Below the pieces are notes generated by a model. It was given only the letters and a program-made list of their open reading frames with translations, was not told the origin of the DNA and searched no databases. This document shows, piece by piece, positions 44,491 to 52,315 of a stretch of 64,000 bases of DNA. Numbering within the stretch: the first letter of the stretch is position 1; each line of letters starts with the position of its first letter. Position numbers and translations under genes: made by a program. Location of the stretch: the NCBI RefSeq assembly GCF_947495675.1, contig NZ_CANLZX010000005.1, positions 62,001-126,000 of the forward strand, given 5' to 3'. Source of the DNA: an uncultured Algibacter sp. (lineage in GTDB: Bacteria; Bacteroidota; Bacteroidia; Flavobacteriales; Flavobacteriaceae).

Positions 44491-44603
44491 AAAAATAGAA
44501 ATTTACTATTTGTGTTATGCGTGCATACTAAATTATGTAGTTTTTAGTTTATGGCAATTTGTATTTCATTGTAAATTACGATGTTCAACATGCTAATTTA
44601 TAC

Positions 44604-47447
44604 CTATGTATAAGCTTCAATAGGCACGCAGGAACAAATTAAGTTTCTGTCACCGTATGCATCATCAACACGTCTAACACTTGGCCAAAATTTATTATCT
44701 CTTACATAATCTAGTGGAAATGCAGCTTTATCACGAGAATAAGGGAAATGCCATTCGTTTGCAGTTACCATTTCTAGTGTGTGAGGTGCATTTTTTAGCA
44801 CATTATTATCATTATCTTTTGATACGTTGTCTATCTCTTTTTTTATTGAAATCATAGCGTCGCAAAAGCGATCTATTTCAGCTTTACTTTCACTTTCAGT
44901 AGGTTCAATCATTAAGGTGCCAGCTACAGGAAATGATACTGTAGGAGCATGAAAACCATAATCCATAAGTCGTTTTGCTATATCTGTAACTTCTATGCCA
45001 TTGGCTTTAAATGGGCGGCAATCTACAATCATTTCATGTGCGGCACGACCACGCTCACCAGAATACAAGGTTTCAAAACTTCCATGTAAACGTTGTTTTA
45101 TATAATTAGCATTTAAAATAGCTATTTTAGTAGATTCTGTTAATCCTTCTGCCCCAAGCATTTTAATATATCCATAAGATATTAAACATGCTAAGGCAGA
45201 ACCAAAAGGCGCTGCAGAAATAGCTGATATAGCCTTGCTTCCACCAGTTTTAACTAACGGGTTTCCGGGTAAAAATGGTACAAGTTGTTTTGCTACACAA
45301 ATAGGGCCAACGCCAGGGCCACCACCACCATGAGGAATAGCAAAGGTTTTGTGTAAATTAAGGTGGCAAACATCGGCACCAATATTTCCTGGATTGGTTA
45401 ATCCAACTTGGGCATTCATGTTTGCTCCATCCATATAGACTTGCCCGCCATTATCATGAATAATTTTAGTAATTTCTTTAATGGCTGATTCGTAAACACC
45501 ATGTGTAGATGGATATGTAACCATTAAAGCAGAAAGATTCTCTTTGTGTAATTCTGCTTTTTCTCGTAAATCGTCAACATCAATGTTACCTTCTTCAGTT
45601 GATTTAGTAACAACTACTTTCATGCCTGCCATTACCGCACTAGCTGGGTTTGTACCATGTGCAGAAGATGGGATTAAGCATATGTTTCTATGGTGGTCAT
45701 TTCTAGATTCATGATAGGCTTTTATAACCATTAATCCAGCAAACTCACCTTGAGCACCAGAGTTTGGTTGTAAAGACGTAGCTGCAAAACCTGTGATTTC
45801 AGTTAATTGATCTTCAAGAAATTTTAAAACATTCAAATATCCTTTGGCTTGTTTTAAAGGAGCAAATGGATGAATATTACCCCATTTAAACCAACTAAGC
45901 GGCAGCATTTCTGAAGCTGCATTTAATTTCATTGTACAAGACCCAAGTGAAATCATTGAATGATTTAATGCTAAATCTTTGCGTTCTAAAGATTTGATGT
46001 ATCGCATTAATTCAGTTTCTGAATGGTAGGTGTTAAATACAGGCTCCGTTAAGAATTCTGTATTTCTTTGCACGGTTTCAGAAATATTATTTGATTTTTC
46101 AACATCTGAAATTATTATAGTTTCTTTTTTAGCTGCCTCAGCAAAAAGTGCAATTAAATAATTAATATCTCGAATAGCAGTAGTTTCATTAATTGAAATT
46201 GTAACCGTTTCTGAATCGGGATAAAATAAATTAACTTTCTTCTTAGTAGCTAATTTTTTAATTTTTTTAGCTTTAGTTTTTATTTGAAGCGTATCAAAAT
46301 AAGATGTGTTTATTTGTTTATAGCCTAACTTCTCTAATGCTTTTGCTAAACTTGCAGTTTTGTTGTGTACTTTATTTGCAATAAACTTTAAGCCTTTAGG
46401 TCCATGGTAAACAGCATACATACTTGCCATAACTGCTAATAATACCTGCGCGGTACAAATGTTAGATGTGGCTTTGTCTCGTTTTATATGTTGCTCACGT
46501 GTTTGAAGTGCCATACGTAATGCTCGATTACCATTAGCATCTTTAGTTACACCTATAATGCGACCAGGTAAATCGCGTTTATACGCTTCTTTAGTTGCGA
46601 AAAAAGCAGCATGAGGCCCACCGTAACCCATTGGGATTCCAAAACGTTGTGTGGTGCCAACAACTACATCGGCCCCAAACTTACCCGGAGCTTCTAGTTT
46701 TACTAAACTCAAAATATCTGCTGCAACAGCAACTTTTATTCTAGATTTATTTGCTTGGTTTATAAACGATTTTATATCTGTAATTTGCCCGTCTTTTCCT
46801 GGGTACTGTAATATAGCTCCGAAAAAATCTTCAGTAAAATCAAAATCTTTTTCTTTGCCTATTACTAATTCAATTCCAATAGGGTATGCTCTTGTTTGTA
46901 ATAAAGATAAGGTTTGAGGTAAAATGTTTTCTGAAACAAAAAACTTATTTATTCCTGCTTTTTTCTGATCCCTTTCTCTAACAGCAAAAAGTAAACTCAT
47001 AGCTTCTGCAGCTGCAGTACTTTCATCTAGTAAAGAGGCATTAGCGATTTCCATACCAGTTAAATCTATAACCATAGTTTGAAAATTTAATAAGGCTTCT
47101 AATCTACCTTGAGCTATTTCTGCTTGATATGGTGTGTAGGCTGTATACCATCCTGGGTTTTCAAGAATGTTTCGTTGAATAACTGCTGGTAAAATAGTTG
47201 GATGATAGCCTAAACCTATGTATGTTTTATAAGCTTTGTTTTTTTTAGATAAATCATGAATATGTAATAAATACTCATGTTCTGTCATAGGTTCGTCTAA
47301 ATTTAAACCTTTTTTTAATCTTATATCGTCTGGAATAGTTTCGTAGATTAATTGGTCTAAAGAGTCTAAACCTAAGGTGTTTAGCATGAGTTTTTGGTCG
47401 ACTTCTCTTGGACCAATATGACGCAAAGCGAAAGCGTTTGTATTCAT
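44604..47447 (-). CDS. gcvP: Glycine dehydrogenase (decarboxylating), P protein
   Basis: The PLP-dependent P protein of the glycine cleavage system, passing the aminomethyl group to the H protein. The 947 residues hold both halves (alpha and beta type) in one chain. [10 protein letters not shown] is at the N-terminus, and the C-terminal half has [19 protein letters not shown] with the PLP lysine at about 700. The C-terminal [20 protein letters not shown] is typical. It stands alone; GcvT and GcvH are not here. A -7 element lies 26 bases before the start. Confidence 0.96.
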   Translation of the reverse strand: MNTNAFALRHIGPREVDQKLMLNTLGLDSLDQLIYETIPDDIRLKKGLNLDEPMTEHEYLLHIHDLSKKNKAYKTYIGLGYHPTILPAVIQRNILENPGWYTAYTPYQAEIAQGRLEALLNFQTMVIDLTGMEIANASLLDESTAAAEAMSLLFAVRERDQKKAGINKFFVSENILPQTLSLLQTRAYPIGIELVIGKEKDFDFTEDFFGAILQYPGKDGQITDIKSFINQANKSRIKVAVAADILSLVKLEAPGKFGADVVVGTTQRFGIPMGYGGPHAAFFATKEAYKRDLPGRIIGVTKDANGNRALRMALQTREQHIKRDKATSNICTAQVLLAVMASMYAVYHGPKGLKFIANKVHNKTASLAKALEKLGYKQINTSYFDTLQIKTKAKKIKKLATKKKVNLFYPDSETVTISINETTAIRDINYLIALFAEAAKKETIIISDVEKSNNISETVQRNTEFLTEPVFNTYHSETELMRYIKSLERKDLALNHSMISLGSCTMKLNAASEMLPLSWFKWGNIHPFAPLKQAKGYLNVLKFLEDQLTEITGFAATSLQPNSGAQGEFAGLMVIKAYHESRNDHHRNICLIPSSAHGTNPASAVMAGMKVVVTKSTEEGNIDVDDLREKAELHKENLSALMVTYPSTHGVYESAIKEITKIIHDNGGQVYMDGANMNAQVGLTNPGNIGADVCHLNLHKTFAIPHGGGGPGVGPICVAKQLVPFLPGNPLVKTGGSKAISAISAAPFGSALACLISYGYIKMLGAEGLTESTKIAILNANYIKQRLHGSFETLYSGERGRAAHEMIVDCRPFKANGIEVTDIAKRLMDYGFHAPTVSFPVAGTLMIEPTESESKAEIDRFCDAMISIKKEIDNVSKDNDNNVLKNAPHTLEMVTANEWHFPYSRDKAAFPLDYVRDNKFWPSVRRVDDAYGDRNLICSCVPIEAYT

Positions 47448-47473
47448 TAAGAAGTAATTTATTATATAATTCG

Positions 47474-47481
47474 CAAAAATA
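47474..47481 (-). promoter_or_regulatory. Putative -7 element for gcvP
   Basis: Minus-strand TATTTTTG (plus-strand CAAAAATA), a full match to TAnnTTTG, 26 bases before the gcvP start. No TTG at the right spacing. Confidence 0.4.
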
Positions 47482-47555
47482 CGTAATATTTGATGTGTTT
47501 AATTAAGCAAAAAGGAAAGTTTTTAACTATTCACAAACGTTATCAACACTTTAAT

Positions 47556-47563
47556 TACATTTG
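47556..47563 (+). promoter_or_regulatory. Putative -7 element immediately upstream of the UbiA-like gene
   Basis: TACATTTG, a full consensus match, ending 4 bases before the ATG at 47568. If used, the transcript would start at or next to the start codon (leaderless). No TTG box is seen. Confidence 0.35.
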
Positions 47564-47567
47564 CTTT

Positions 47568-48386
47568 ATGGTGTTTTTAAAACAGGTTTTTAATTTTTAT
47601 ATAAACAGTAGTATTCACGTGGCTTTGTCTGTGTATTCGTTAACATGGATTACACTAATAACACTTGGTTTAGGTTATTCAGAATCTATATTATATTTTG
47701 TGTTTTATGCTTCAATAACTGGCTATAATTTTGTGAAGTATTTTGGAGTTGCTAAGTTTCGCCATAAACAGTTAGCAAATTGGTTAAAATTGATTCAAAT
47801 AGTATCTTTTATATGCTTTGTTTTAATGGGTTATTATGCTGTTCAACTCACAGTTAAAACACATGTGTTTATTGCTTGTTTTGCTTTATTAACCATTTTG
47901 TATGCTATTCCATTTAGCACCAAACAGAATACTACTTTAAGAAATGTTAGTGGTTTAAAAGTTTTTGTTATTGCTTTGGTTTGGGCAGGAGTAACAGTTT
48001 TTATTCCGTTAATTAATATTGATTATACTGTGAATACTGATGTTGTAGTGTTAGGGATTCAACGTTTTTTGTTTGTACTTGTATTAATGATTCCTTTTGA
48101 AATTAGAGATTTAAAATATGATAATTTAACCCTTTCAACTTTACCTCAAAAACTTGGAGTTAAAAAGACAAAATGGCTTGGTGTAATGCTTTTGGTAGTT
48201 TTTTTCTTGTTAGAATTTTTAAAAGACGAAACCCATATAAATTCTATTATAGCTTTGTTGATTATTACAATTATAACGTTGGTATTTGTGCTATTTAGTA
48301 AGATAGAACAAAATAAGTATTATTGTTCTTTTTTTGTGGAAGGATTGCCAATAGTTTGGCTTGTACTGCTGCTAATTTTTAATTAG
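47568..48386 (+). CDS. Divergent UbiA-like membrane protein
   Basis: About 272 residues with eight or nine hydrophobic segments. The ATG at 47568 starts at the first membrane helix; the longer frame adds 26 basic residues and would include the probable promoter. The segment EIRDLKYDNLTLSTLPQKLG matches the second aspartate motif (DxxxD) of UbiA prenyltransferases. The first motif (NDxxD) is not present: the matching loop reads TGYNFVKYFG. So it belongs to the superfamily by eye, but prenyl-diphosphate chemistry is doubtful. Its end overlaps the opposing zinc-finger gene by 8 bases. Confidence 0.65.
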   Translation: MVFLKQVFNFYINSSIHVALSVYSLTWITLITLGLGYSESILYFVFYASITGYNFVKYFGVAKFRHKQLANWLKLIQIVSFICFVLMGYYAVQLTVKTHVFIACFALLTILYAIPFSTKQNTTLRNVSGLKVFVIALVWAGVTVFIPLINIDYTVNTDVVVLGIQRFLFVLVLMIPFEIRDLKYDNLTLSTLPQKLGVKKTKWLGVMLLVVFFLLEFLKDETHINSIIALLIITIITLVFVLFSKIEQNKYYCSFFVEGLPIVWLVLLLIFN

Positions 48387-48639
48387 AAATTTCTTTTAAA
48401 ACTTTATTAAGGTCTTTTTTCATGTTTTCTTTACATTCCTTATCCAAACAAGTTACTTCTGCTTTTTTTATTGTTTTGGAAAGAATTCCATTATTTTTTG
48501 AGTATTTTCTACAAGCTCTACAATAAATTAAATGAATGTTTAATATAACTTTTTCCCATAAGCTTGCATCTTTATATTGTGATTTATCACAAACATGATT
48601 TGCTTCGTCACAAGGAATCATAAACTTTAACTTACTCAT
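48379..48639 (-). CDS. Small zinc-finger protein, probable anti-sigma factor
   Basis: 86 residues from ATG 48639, which sits 2 bases after the sigma-factor stop. Residues about 27-45 hold HLIYCRACRKY, the HxxxCxxC element of the zf-HC2 anti-sigma domain, and earlier cysteines CDEANHVCD. There is no membrane segment, so it would act in the cytoplasm on the sigma factor encoded just upstream. The pairing supports the call; binding is not shown. Confidence 0.7.
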   Translation of the reverse strand: MSKLKFMIPCDEANHVCDKSQYKDASLWEKVILNIHLIYCRACRKYSKNNGILSKTIKKAEVTCLDKECKENMKKDLNKVLKEISN

Positions 48640-48641
48640 AA

Positions 48642-49193
48642 TTAAAACCAATTTTCTTTTAGGCAATCTGCCATGGCTGTTCTAGCTCTATGAATGATAA
48701 CCCAAAGGTTAGACGCTGTAATATTTAATTCATTACAAATAACTTCTGTTTCAAAACCTTGAATGGTTTTCATTTTAAAAACATCTGCCTGCTTTTGTGG
48801 TAGTTTCCCTAAGCAATTGTATATAGCATCACTAAGCTCGTTGTTTTGCATAGTGTCTTCAGCAGTTTTATCAAAAGGGTCTGCAACACGTTCTTCCAGC
48901 CAATCTCCTTCACTTTCAGAATCATTATAATTAATTCTTACTTCTGCTTTCCCTTTATTAGAATTAATTTTACGGTAATGATCAATGATTTTTCGTTTTA
49001 AAATAGAAATTAACCAAGTGCGTTCACTCGCTTCTCCTTTAAAGTTTTTCATGGACTTTAAACCAGCCAAAAATGTGTCTTGCACTAAGTCTTGTGCTTT
49101 TTCTCTATCACTTACACGCGAAATAGTGTAATTGAATAGGTAATCGGCATATAAGTCGATCCACTTATTTGGATTTATAATATGATTTGGCAT
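48642..49193 (-). CDS. ECF-type RNA polymerase sigma factor
   Basis: About 183 residues from ATG 49193; an in-frame upstream ATG would add 23 residues rich in Lys and Tyr that do not fit the family. Region 2: LYADYLFNYTISRVSDREKAQDLVQDTFLAGLKS, seen in parts, then FKGEASERTWLISILKRKIIDHYRK. Region 4: LPQKQADVFKMKTIQGFETEVICNELNITASNLWVIIHRAR, seen in parts. It is followed at once by a zinc-finger anti-sigma gene. The regulon is unknown. Confidence 0.9.
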   Translation of the reverse strand: MPNHIINPNKWIDLYADYLFNYTISRVSDREKAQDLVQDTFLAGLKSMKNFKGEASERTWLISILKRKIIDHYRKINSNKGKAEVRINYNDSESEGDWLEERVADPFDKTAEDTMQNNELSDAIYNCLGKLPQKQADVFKMKTIQGFETEVICNELNITASNLWVIIHRARTAMADCLKENWF

Positions 49194-49401
49194 AGTTTTA
49201 TGGTAAAAATAGTTAATTTTTATAATAGTAGGTTGCTTCATTAAATATTTTCTTAAATACATCCTTATTAATTGTTTTGAGTGTTATTGAGAGCCTTGAT
49301 TTTATGTGTGAATTTGAAATATCTTTAGTTTATATTTAGAAAAATATGAAGCTTTTTTTTTGAATAAAATACAAAAAAGCAGGTGGTTCTTTTAATCTGT
49401 T

Positions 49402-49800
49402 TTAGTTATTAAAAAATACAATAAAGAAGGTTGTGCTAAAATATATCCAAAATAAAGAAAACAGTATATGCATACTTGTTTCAAACTTTTTGCCCTTCCA
49501 AAGTTTTGGTGAATACACAAAAAACTGAAAAAACAGTCTTAAACCCCAAAAGACACCTAAGCCTAAGCATATTTTTTTTCCCAAACTAGTTTCAATAAGT
49601 TCTGTTGAAGCCAATAAGCAAAGCAATCCCATTAAAAACACCGTTAGAGCTATAAAAAAGGTATGGGTTGTCATCATCTGCTTATTAATTAAACTTAAAG
49701 GTTTTAATTCTGTTTCCCATTTAAAGTATCTGTTAAAAAAGATGTGAATTAGGGCTAAAAGTATAAGTAGAATTCCAATTATTTTTAAGTGAATATACAT
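49402..49800 (-). CDS. Small integral membrane protein of the GbsR-linked module
   Basis: 132 residues with four predicted membrane segments (about 4-20, 46-68, 75-95, 105-128) and almost no soluble part. I do not recognise a family with certainty; the layout is like small DoxX-type or DUF-class membrane proteins. It is the last gene of the block that starts with the DoxX-like gene, 10 bases after the methyltransferase stop. Confidence 0.65.
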   Translation of the reverse strand: MYIHLKIIGILLILLALIHIFFNRYFKWETELKPLSLINKQMMTTHTFFIALTVFLMGLLCLLASTELIETSLGKKICLGLGVFWGLRLFFQFFVYSPKLWKGKKFETSMHILFSLFWIYFSTTFFIVFFNN

Positions 49801-49810
49801 ATATATTTGT

Positions 49811-50563
49811 TTAAGGTTTGCTGTTAAAAACAGACATAAATGGTGTGAATTTGGTTTCGTTGAATATTAAGAAACCTGCACTTTTATATGCTTTTTTCCA
49901 TGTTTTTCTTGAGAAAAAATGGGTGAACCCAATTGAGAATGCTAAAAAATTTGGTAAATCGCGTAAATGCTCTACCATAATTACTGTTCCGTTAGGTTTA
50001 CATAATCTGTGACATTCTTTTAGAAACTCAATTTTTTCTTGTAATGATCTTATTTCATGAACAGCAGAAAGTAAAAATATAATATCAACCGAATTATCTT
50101 TAAGAGGAATTATATTAAATTTTATTTGTTCTGTATTTGGATATACTAAACTAACTTTTCTAGCTCTTATAATTGCTTTCTCTGTATGTTGTTGGGCATT
50201 ATAAAAATCAAAAACTTTTAAATTTGATTCTGGAAAATGGTTTTTAAGCATGTAACTTGTTTCATCAAAACCAGCATTAATATTTATAATCTGTTTTGGT
50301 TTTGAATTATATAAGTCTATTTTTTTTAACCAATTAAAATTATAATATCCAGAAAAGTCATAAACATAAGCAGAAATAAATAGAGGCATTAACAACCCAT
50401 AACCAAATGCAGTTACTATAATCCAAAACAAATTAGTTGACCATTGAAACATGAAATAACTTATTGTTATAAGACATAAAACACATAAACCGTACATATA
50501 AAAGTGTCTGTTAAAACTTAGTATGTTTAATACACCTTGAAATTTTTTTCTATTTATTTCCAT
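49811..50563 (-). CDS. Membrane-anchored methyltransferase-like protein
   Basis: About 250 residues. ATG at 50563 is chosen because it overlaps the DUF2071 stop by 10 bases and begins right before the membrane region. Two hydrophobic helices (about 22-42 and 47-68) precede a class I methyltransferase fold: IININAGFDETSYML (motif I without the usual GxGxG), VDIIFLLSAVHEIRSL, and PNGTVIMVEHLRD. The fold is clear; SAM binding is less certain because of motif I. It would face the cytoplasm. The substrate is unknown. Confidence 0.7.
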   Translation of the reverse strand: MEINRKKFQGVLNILSFNRHFYMYGLCVLCLITISYFMFQWSTNLFWIIVTAFGYGLLMPLFISAYVYDFSGYYNFNWLKKIDLYNSKPKQIININAGFDETSYMLKNHFPESNLKVFDFYNAQQHTEKAIIRARKVSLVYPNTEQIKFNIIPLKDNSVDIIFLLSAVHEIRSLQEKIEFLKECHRLCKPNGTVIMVEHLRDLPNFLAFSIGFTHFFSRKTWKKAYKSAGFLIFNETKFTPFMSVFNSKP

Positions 50564-51294
50564 AACTCTTTTCTTCCTTTTTTCCAATAATATGGTATGT
50601 TTTCAATAGTAAAAGCATTAGCTAAAACAGTATTTTTTAGTTTTAGAGATTCTATAAAACTTATGTGATAGTTAATGATTTTAGTTGGTTTTGGTTTCCA
50701 GTTTTGTCTCACACCTTCAATAATTAAAACCTCTTTAGTTTTTTCATTGTATGTAAAAGTATAAGGTAATGGACCTGCGAATCGTCTTGCCTCTTTCCAG
50801 TTTTTAAAAGGAGAATTTTTTGGTAAAAGAATTTCATTATTTTCACAAGTATCCATTGAGATTTTTAAATCAGATTTAATGGATGATATTTCTTTAGTGC
50901 TGCCATGTACTTTTTGTTTTATATCTGTTGTTGTATAGTTATAATGAGTAAATATATTGCCCATAAATTCCATCTTTTTCTTATTTGTTTCAGATTTTAA
51001 AATGAACAATCCACGTAATCGTTTACCATCTTTTGTTGTGTAACGAACAAATATGCGAAAGCCAATTAAAAAGAAATTATTACCCATAAATTCAGGGAAT
51101 CCTTTTGGTCTTAAATTTTTTGTTTGGACCATAGCGGCAGCAATAAAAGCATAAGTATCGTTATAAATATCTAACTCTAAACATTCGGGTAACATGCTTT
51201 GTAATTCTTCTTTTGGAACTGCAAAAGTTAATACTAGCGAGCTTTCAAAAAAGGCTTCAACTGCAAAAGGATGATTTTTAAGAAACAATAACAT
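50554..51294 (-). CDS. DUF2071 domain protein
   Basis: 246 residues matching the YqjF/DUF2071 type: LVLTFAVPKEELQSMLPECLELDIYN at the N-terminus, then FRIFVRYTTKDGKRLRGLFILKSE and HYNYTTTD. Relatives look like acetoacetate-decarboxylase-fold proteins of unknown function. The start overlaps the DoxX-like stop by 17 bases and its end overlaps the methyltransferase start, so translation is coupled through the block. Confidence 0.75.
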   Translation of the reverse strand: MLLFLKNHPFAVEAFFESSLVLTFAVPKEELQSMLPECLELDIYNDTYAFIAAAMVQTKNLRPKGFPEFMGNNFFLIGFRIFVRYTTKDGKRLRGLFILKSETNKKKMEFMGNIFTHYNYTTTDIKQKVHGSTKEISSIKSDLKISMDTCENNEILLPKNSPFKNWKEARRFAGPLPYTFTYNEKTKEVLIIEGVRQNWKPKPTKIINYHISFIESLKLKNTVLANAFTIENIPYYWKKGRKELWK

Positions 51295-51667
51295 GCTTTT
51301 TCTTTATTTTAAAATTCGTGTAATACACTATTATCAAAAATATTAATGCGTATAAAAAATTAACATTACCCCAAAGCAATAAATCTGGCGCTAATACTAA
51401 TTCTATAACATTCATAGTTCCAACAATGACTATTTGTGCAATGGCATTTATTTTAGATTTATAATTACTTAAAATCCAGATAGCCATAATAATTTCAGAC
51501 ACTCCAAATAAAATGGTAATAGTTCGTAAATCATTATTACCTAAAACCCGTTCAATAATTTCTTGATGGCGAGGTACTAGATTTAGCACCTTGCAAAGTA
51601 GTCCGTTTATTATCCAGACAAAAGCAATTAAAATATTTAATGTTTTATATGTTGTGTTTGAATTCAT
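51278..51667 (-). CDS. DoxX-like membrane protein
   Basis: 129 residues with four membrane segments and features of the DoxX-like class: NILIAFVWIINGLLCKVLNLVPRHQEIIERVLG and LFGVSEIIMAIWILS, seen in parts. Members are small membrane proteins associated with redox or stress functions, not well defined. It is the first gene of the block and is preceded within 6 bases by an imperfect copy of the regulator's palindrome. Confidence 0.75.
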   Translation of the reverse strand: MNSNTTYKTLNILIAFVWIINGLLCKVLNLVPRHQEIIERVLGNNDLRTITILFGVSEIIMAIWILSNYKSKINAIAQIVIVGTMNVIELVLAPDLLLWGNVNFLYALIFLIIVYYTNFKIKKKHVIVS

Positions 51668-51672
51668 GTTTT

Positions 51673-51700
51673 TAAACTTTCAGAAAAAATTGAAAGTATA
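51673..51700. promoter_or_regulatory. Probable GbsR-type operator in front of the DoxX-like gene
   Basis: TAAACTTTCA, 8 bases, TGAAAGTATA: the same 28-base geometry (10-8-10) and nearly the same half-sites as the perfect palindrome at 52239. It lies between the regulator's stop and the DoxX-like ATG. Confidence 0.65.
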
Positions 51701-51711
51701 TTTTAAATTTT

Positions 51712-52215
51712 TTATTTAATCAATTTCAATAACGACTTAGTAATCCAATTTTGTTCTTGGTTTACTATTTTATTCATCATAGCATCTGCTGTTTCAGCTA
51801 AATCATACAAAGCTTTTGTTTGTTTAATAAGCTCTTTAGTTTTTTCTGTGCCATCATCTTTAATTGAAGACACCTCTTTTAGTATTTTAATAACAGGTTT
51901 TATTTCTCTTCTACTACGTTCCTTAGCAATATGTCTTGCAAGTTCTTGCACATCTTTTTCAGTTGTGAAAAACTCTTTACGTTCACCTGGAATTAGTTCT
52001 TTTGTTACAATGCCCCAGTCCATTAATTGACGCAAATTCATACTAGTATTTCCTCGAGAAATTTTAAGCTCTTCCATAATCTCTTCCATTGATAGTGCTT
52101 TTGTAGAGATAAAGAGTAGAGATTGTATTTGAGCCATAGCTTTGTTTATGCCCCATAATGTACCTAAACTGCCCCATGTACTTATAAACTTATCTTTTGC
52201 TTCTTGGTATTCCAT
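51712..52215 (-). CDS. GbsR/MarR-family transcriptional regulator
   Basis: 167 residues. It has a winged helix like GbsR proteins: WGSLGTLWGINKAMAQIQSLLF at about 10-32, then SMEEIMEELKISRGNTSMNLRQLMDWGIV (recognition helix) and RKEFFTTEKDVQEL (wing). A C-terminal helical tail with TKALYDLAETADAMMNK would form the dimer. A 28-bp perfect palindrome lies over its promoter and a copy lies before the next gene, so it probably represses or controls itself and the four genes downstream. The inducer is unknown. Confidence 0.88.
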   Translation of the reverse strand: MEYQEAKDKFISTWGSLGTLWGINKAMAQIQSLLFISTKALSMEEIMEELKISRGNTSMNLRQLMDWGIVTKELIPGERKEFFTTEKDVQELARHIAKERSRREIKPVIKILKEVSSIKDDGTEKTKELIKQTKALYDLAETADAMMNKIVNQEQNWITKSLLKLIK

Positions 52216-52219
52216 TAGA

Positions 52220-52249
52220 CAAATATAAATATAATTTCTAAACTTTCAA
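52220..52249 (-). promoter_or_regulatory. Promoter of the GbsR-type gene
   Basis: Minus strand: TTG at 52249-52247, a 19-base spacer, then TATATTTG at 52227-52220, a full match. The start codon begins 4 bases later, so the message would be nearly leaderless. The TTG box lies inside the palindromic operator. Confidence 0.55.
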
Positions 52250-52266
52250 TAATTATTGAAAGTTTA
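52239..52266. promoter_or_regulatory. 28-bp perfect palindrome, probable GbsR-type operator
   Basis: TAAACTTTCA, 8 central bases (ATAATTAT), TGAAAGTTTA: a perfect 28-base palindrome covering the -33 box of the regulator's promoter. Binding would block RNA polymerase, indicating autoregulation. Confidence 0.75.
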
Positions 52267-52273
52267 TTTTTAT

Positions 52274-52307
52274 AAAAAAGGTTGAACAACAAAGCACAAC
52301 CTTTTTT
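52274..52307 (-). terminator. Terminator after the M3 peptidase gene
   Basis: An 11-bp stem AAAAAAGGTTG / CAACCTTTTTT (52274-52284 with 52297-52307) and a 12-base loop; the stem ends in T6 on the minus strand. It is 9 bases past the peptidase stop. Confidence 0.8.
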
Positions 52308-52315
52308 ATAATTAT

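Noticed and set aside
46651..46917. An 88-codon frame on the opposite strand of gcvP
   Set aside because: It lies fully inside a well-supported gene and encodes no recognisable domain.
47427..47440. GCGAAAGCG-like motif resembling the intergenic repeat
   Set aside because: It falls within the first codons of gcvP (the conserved AFALRH), so coding constraint explains it.
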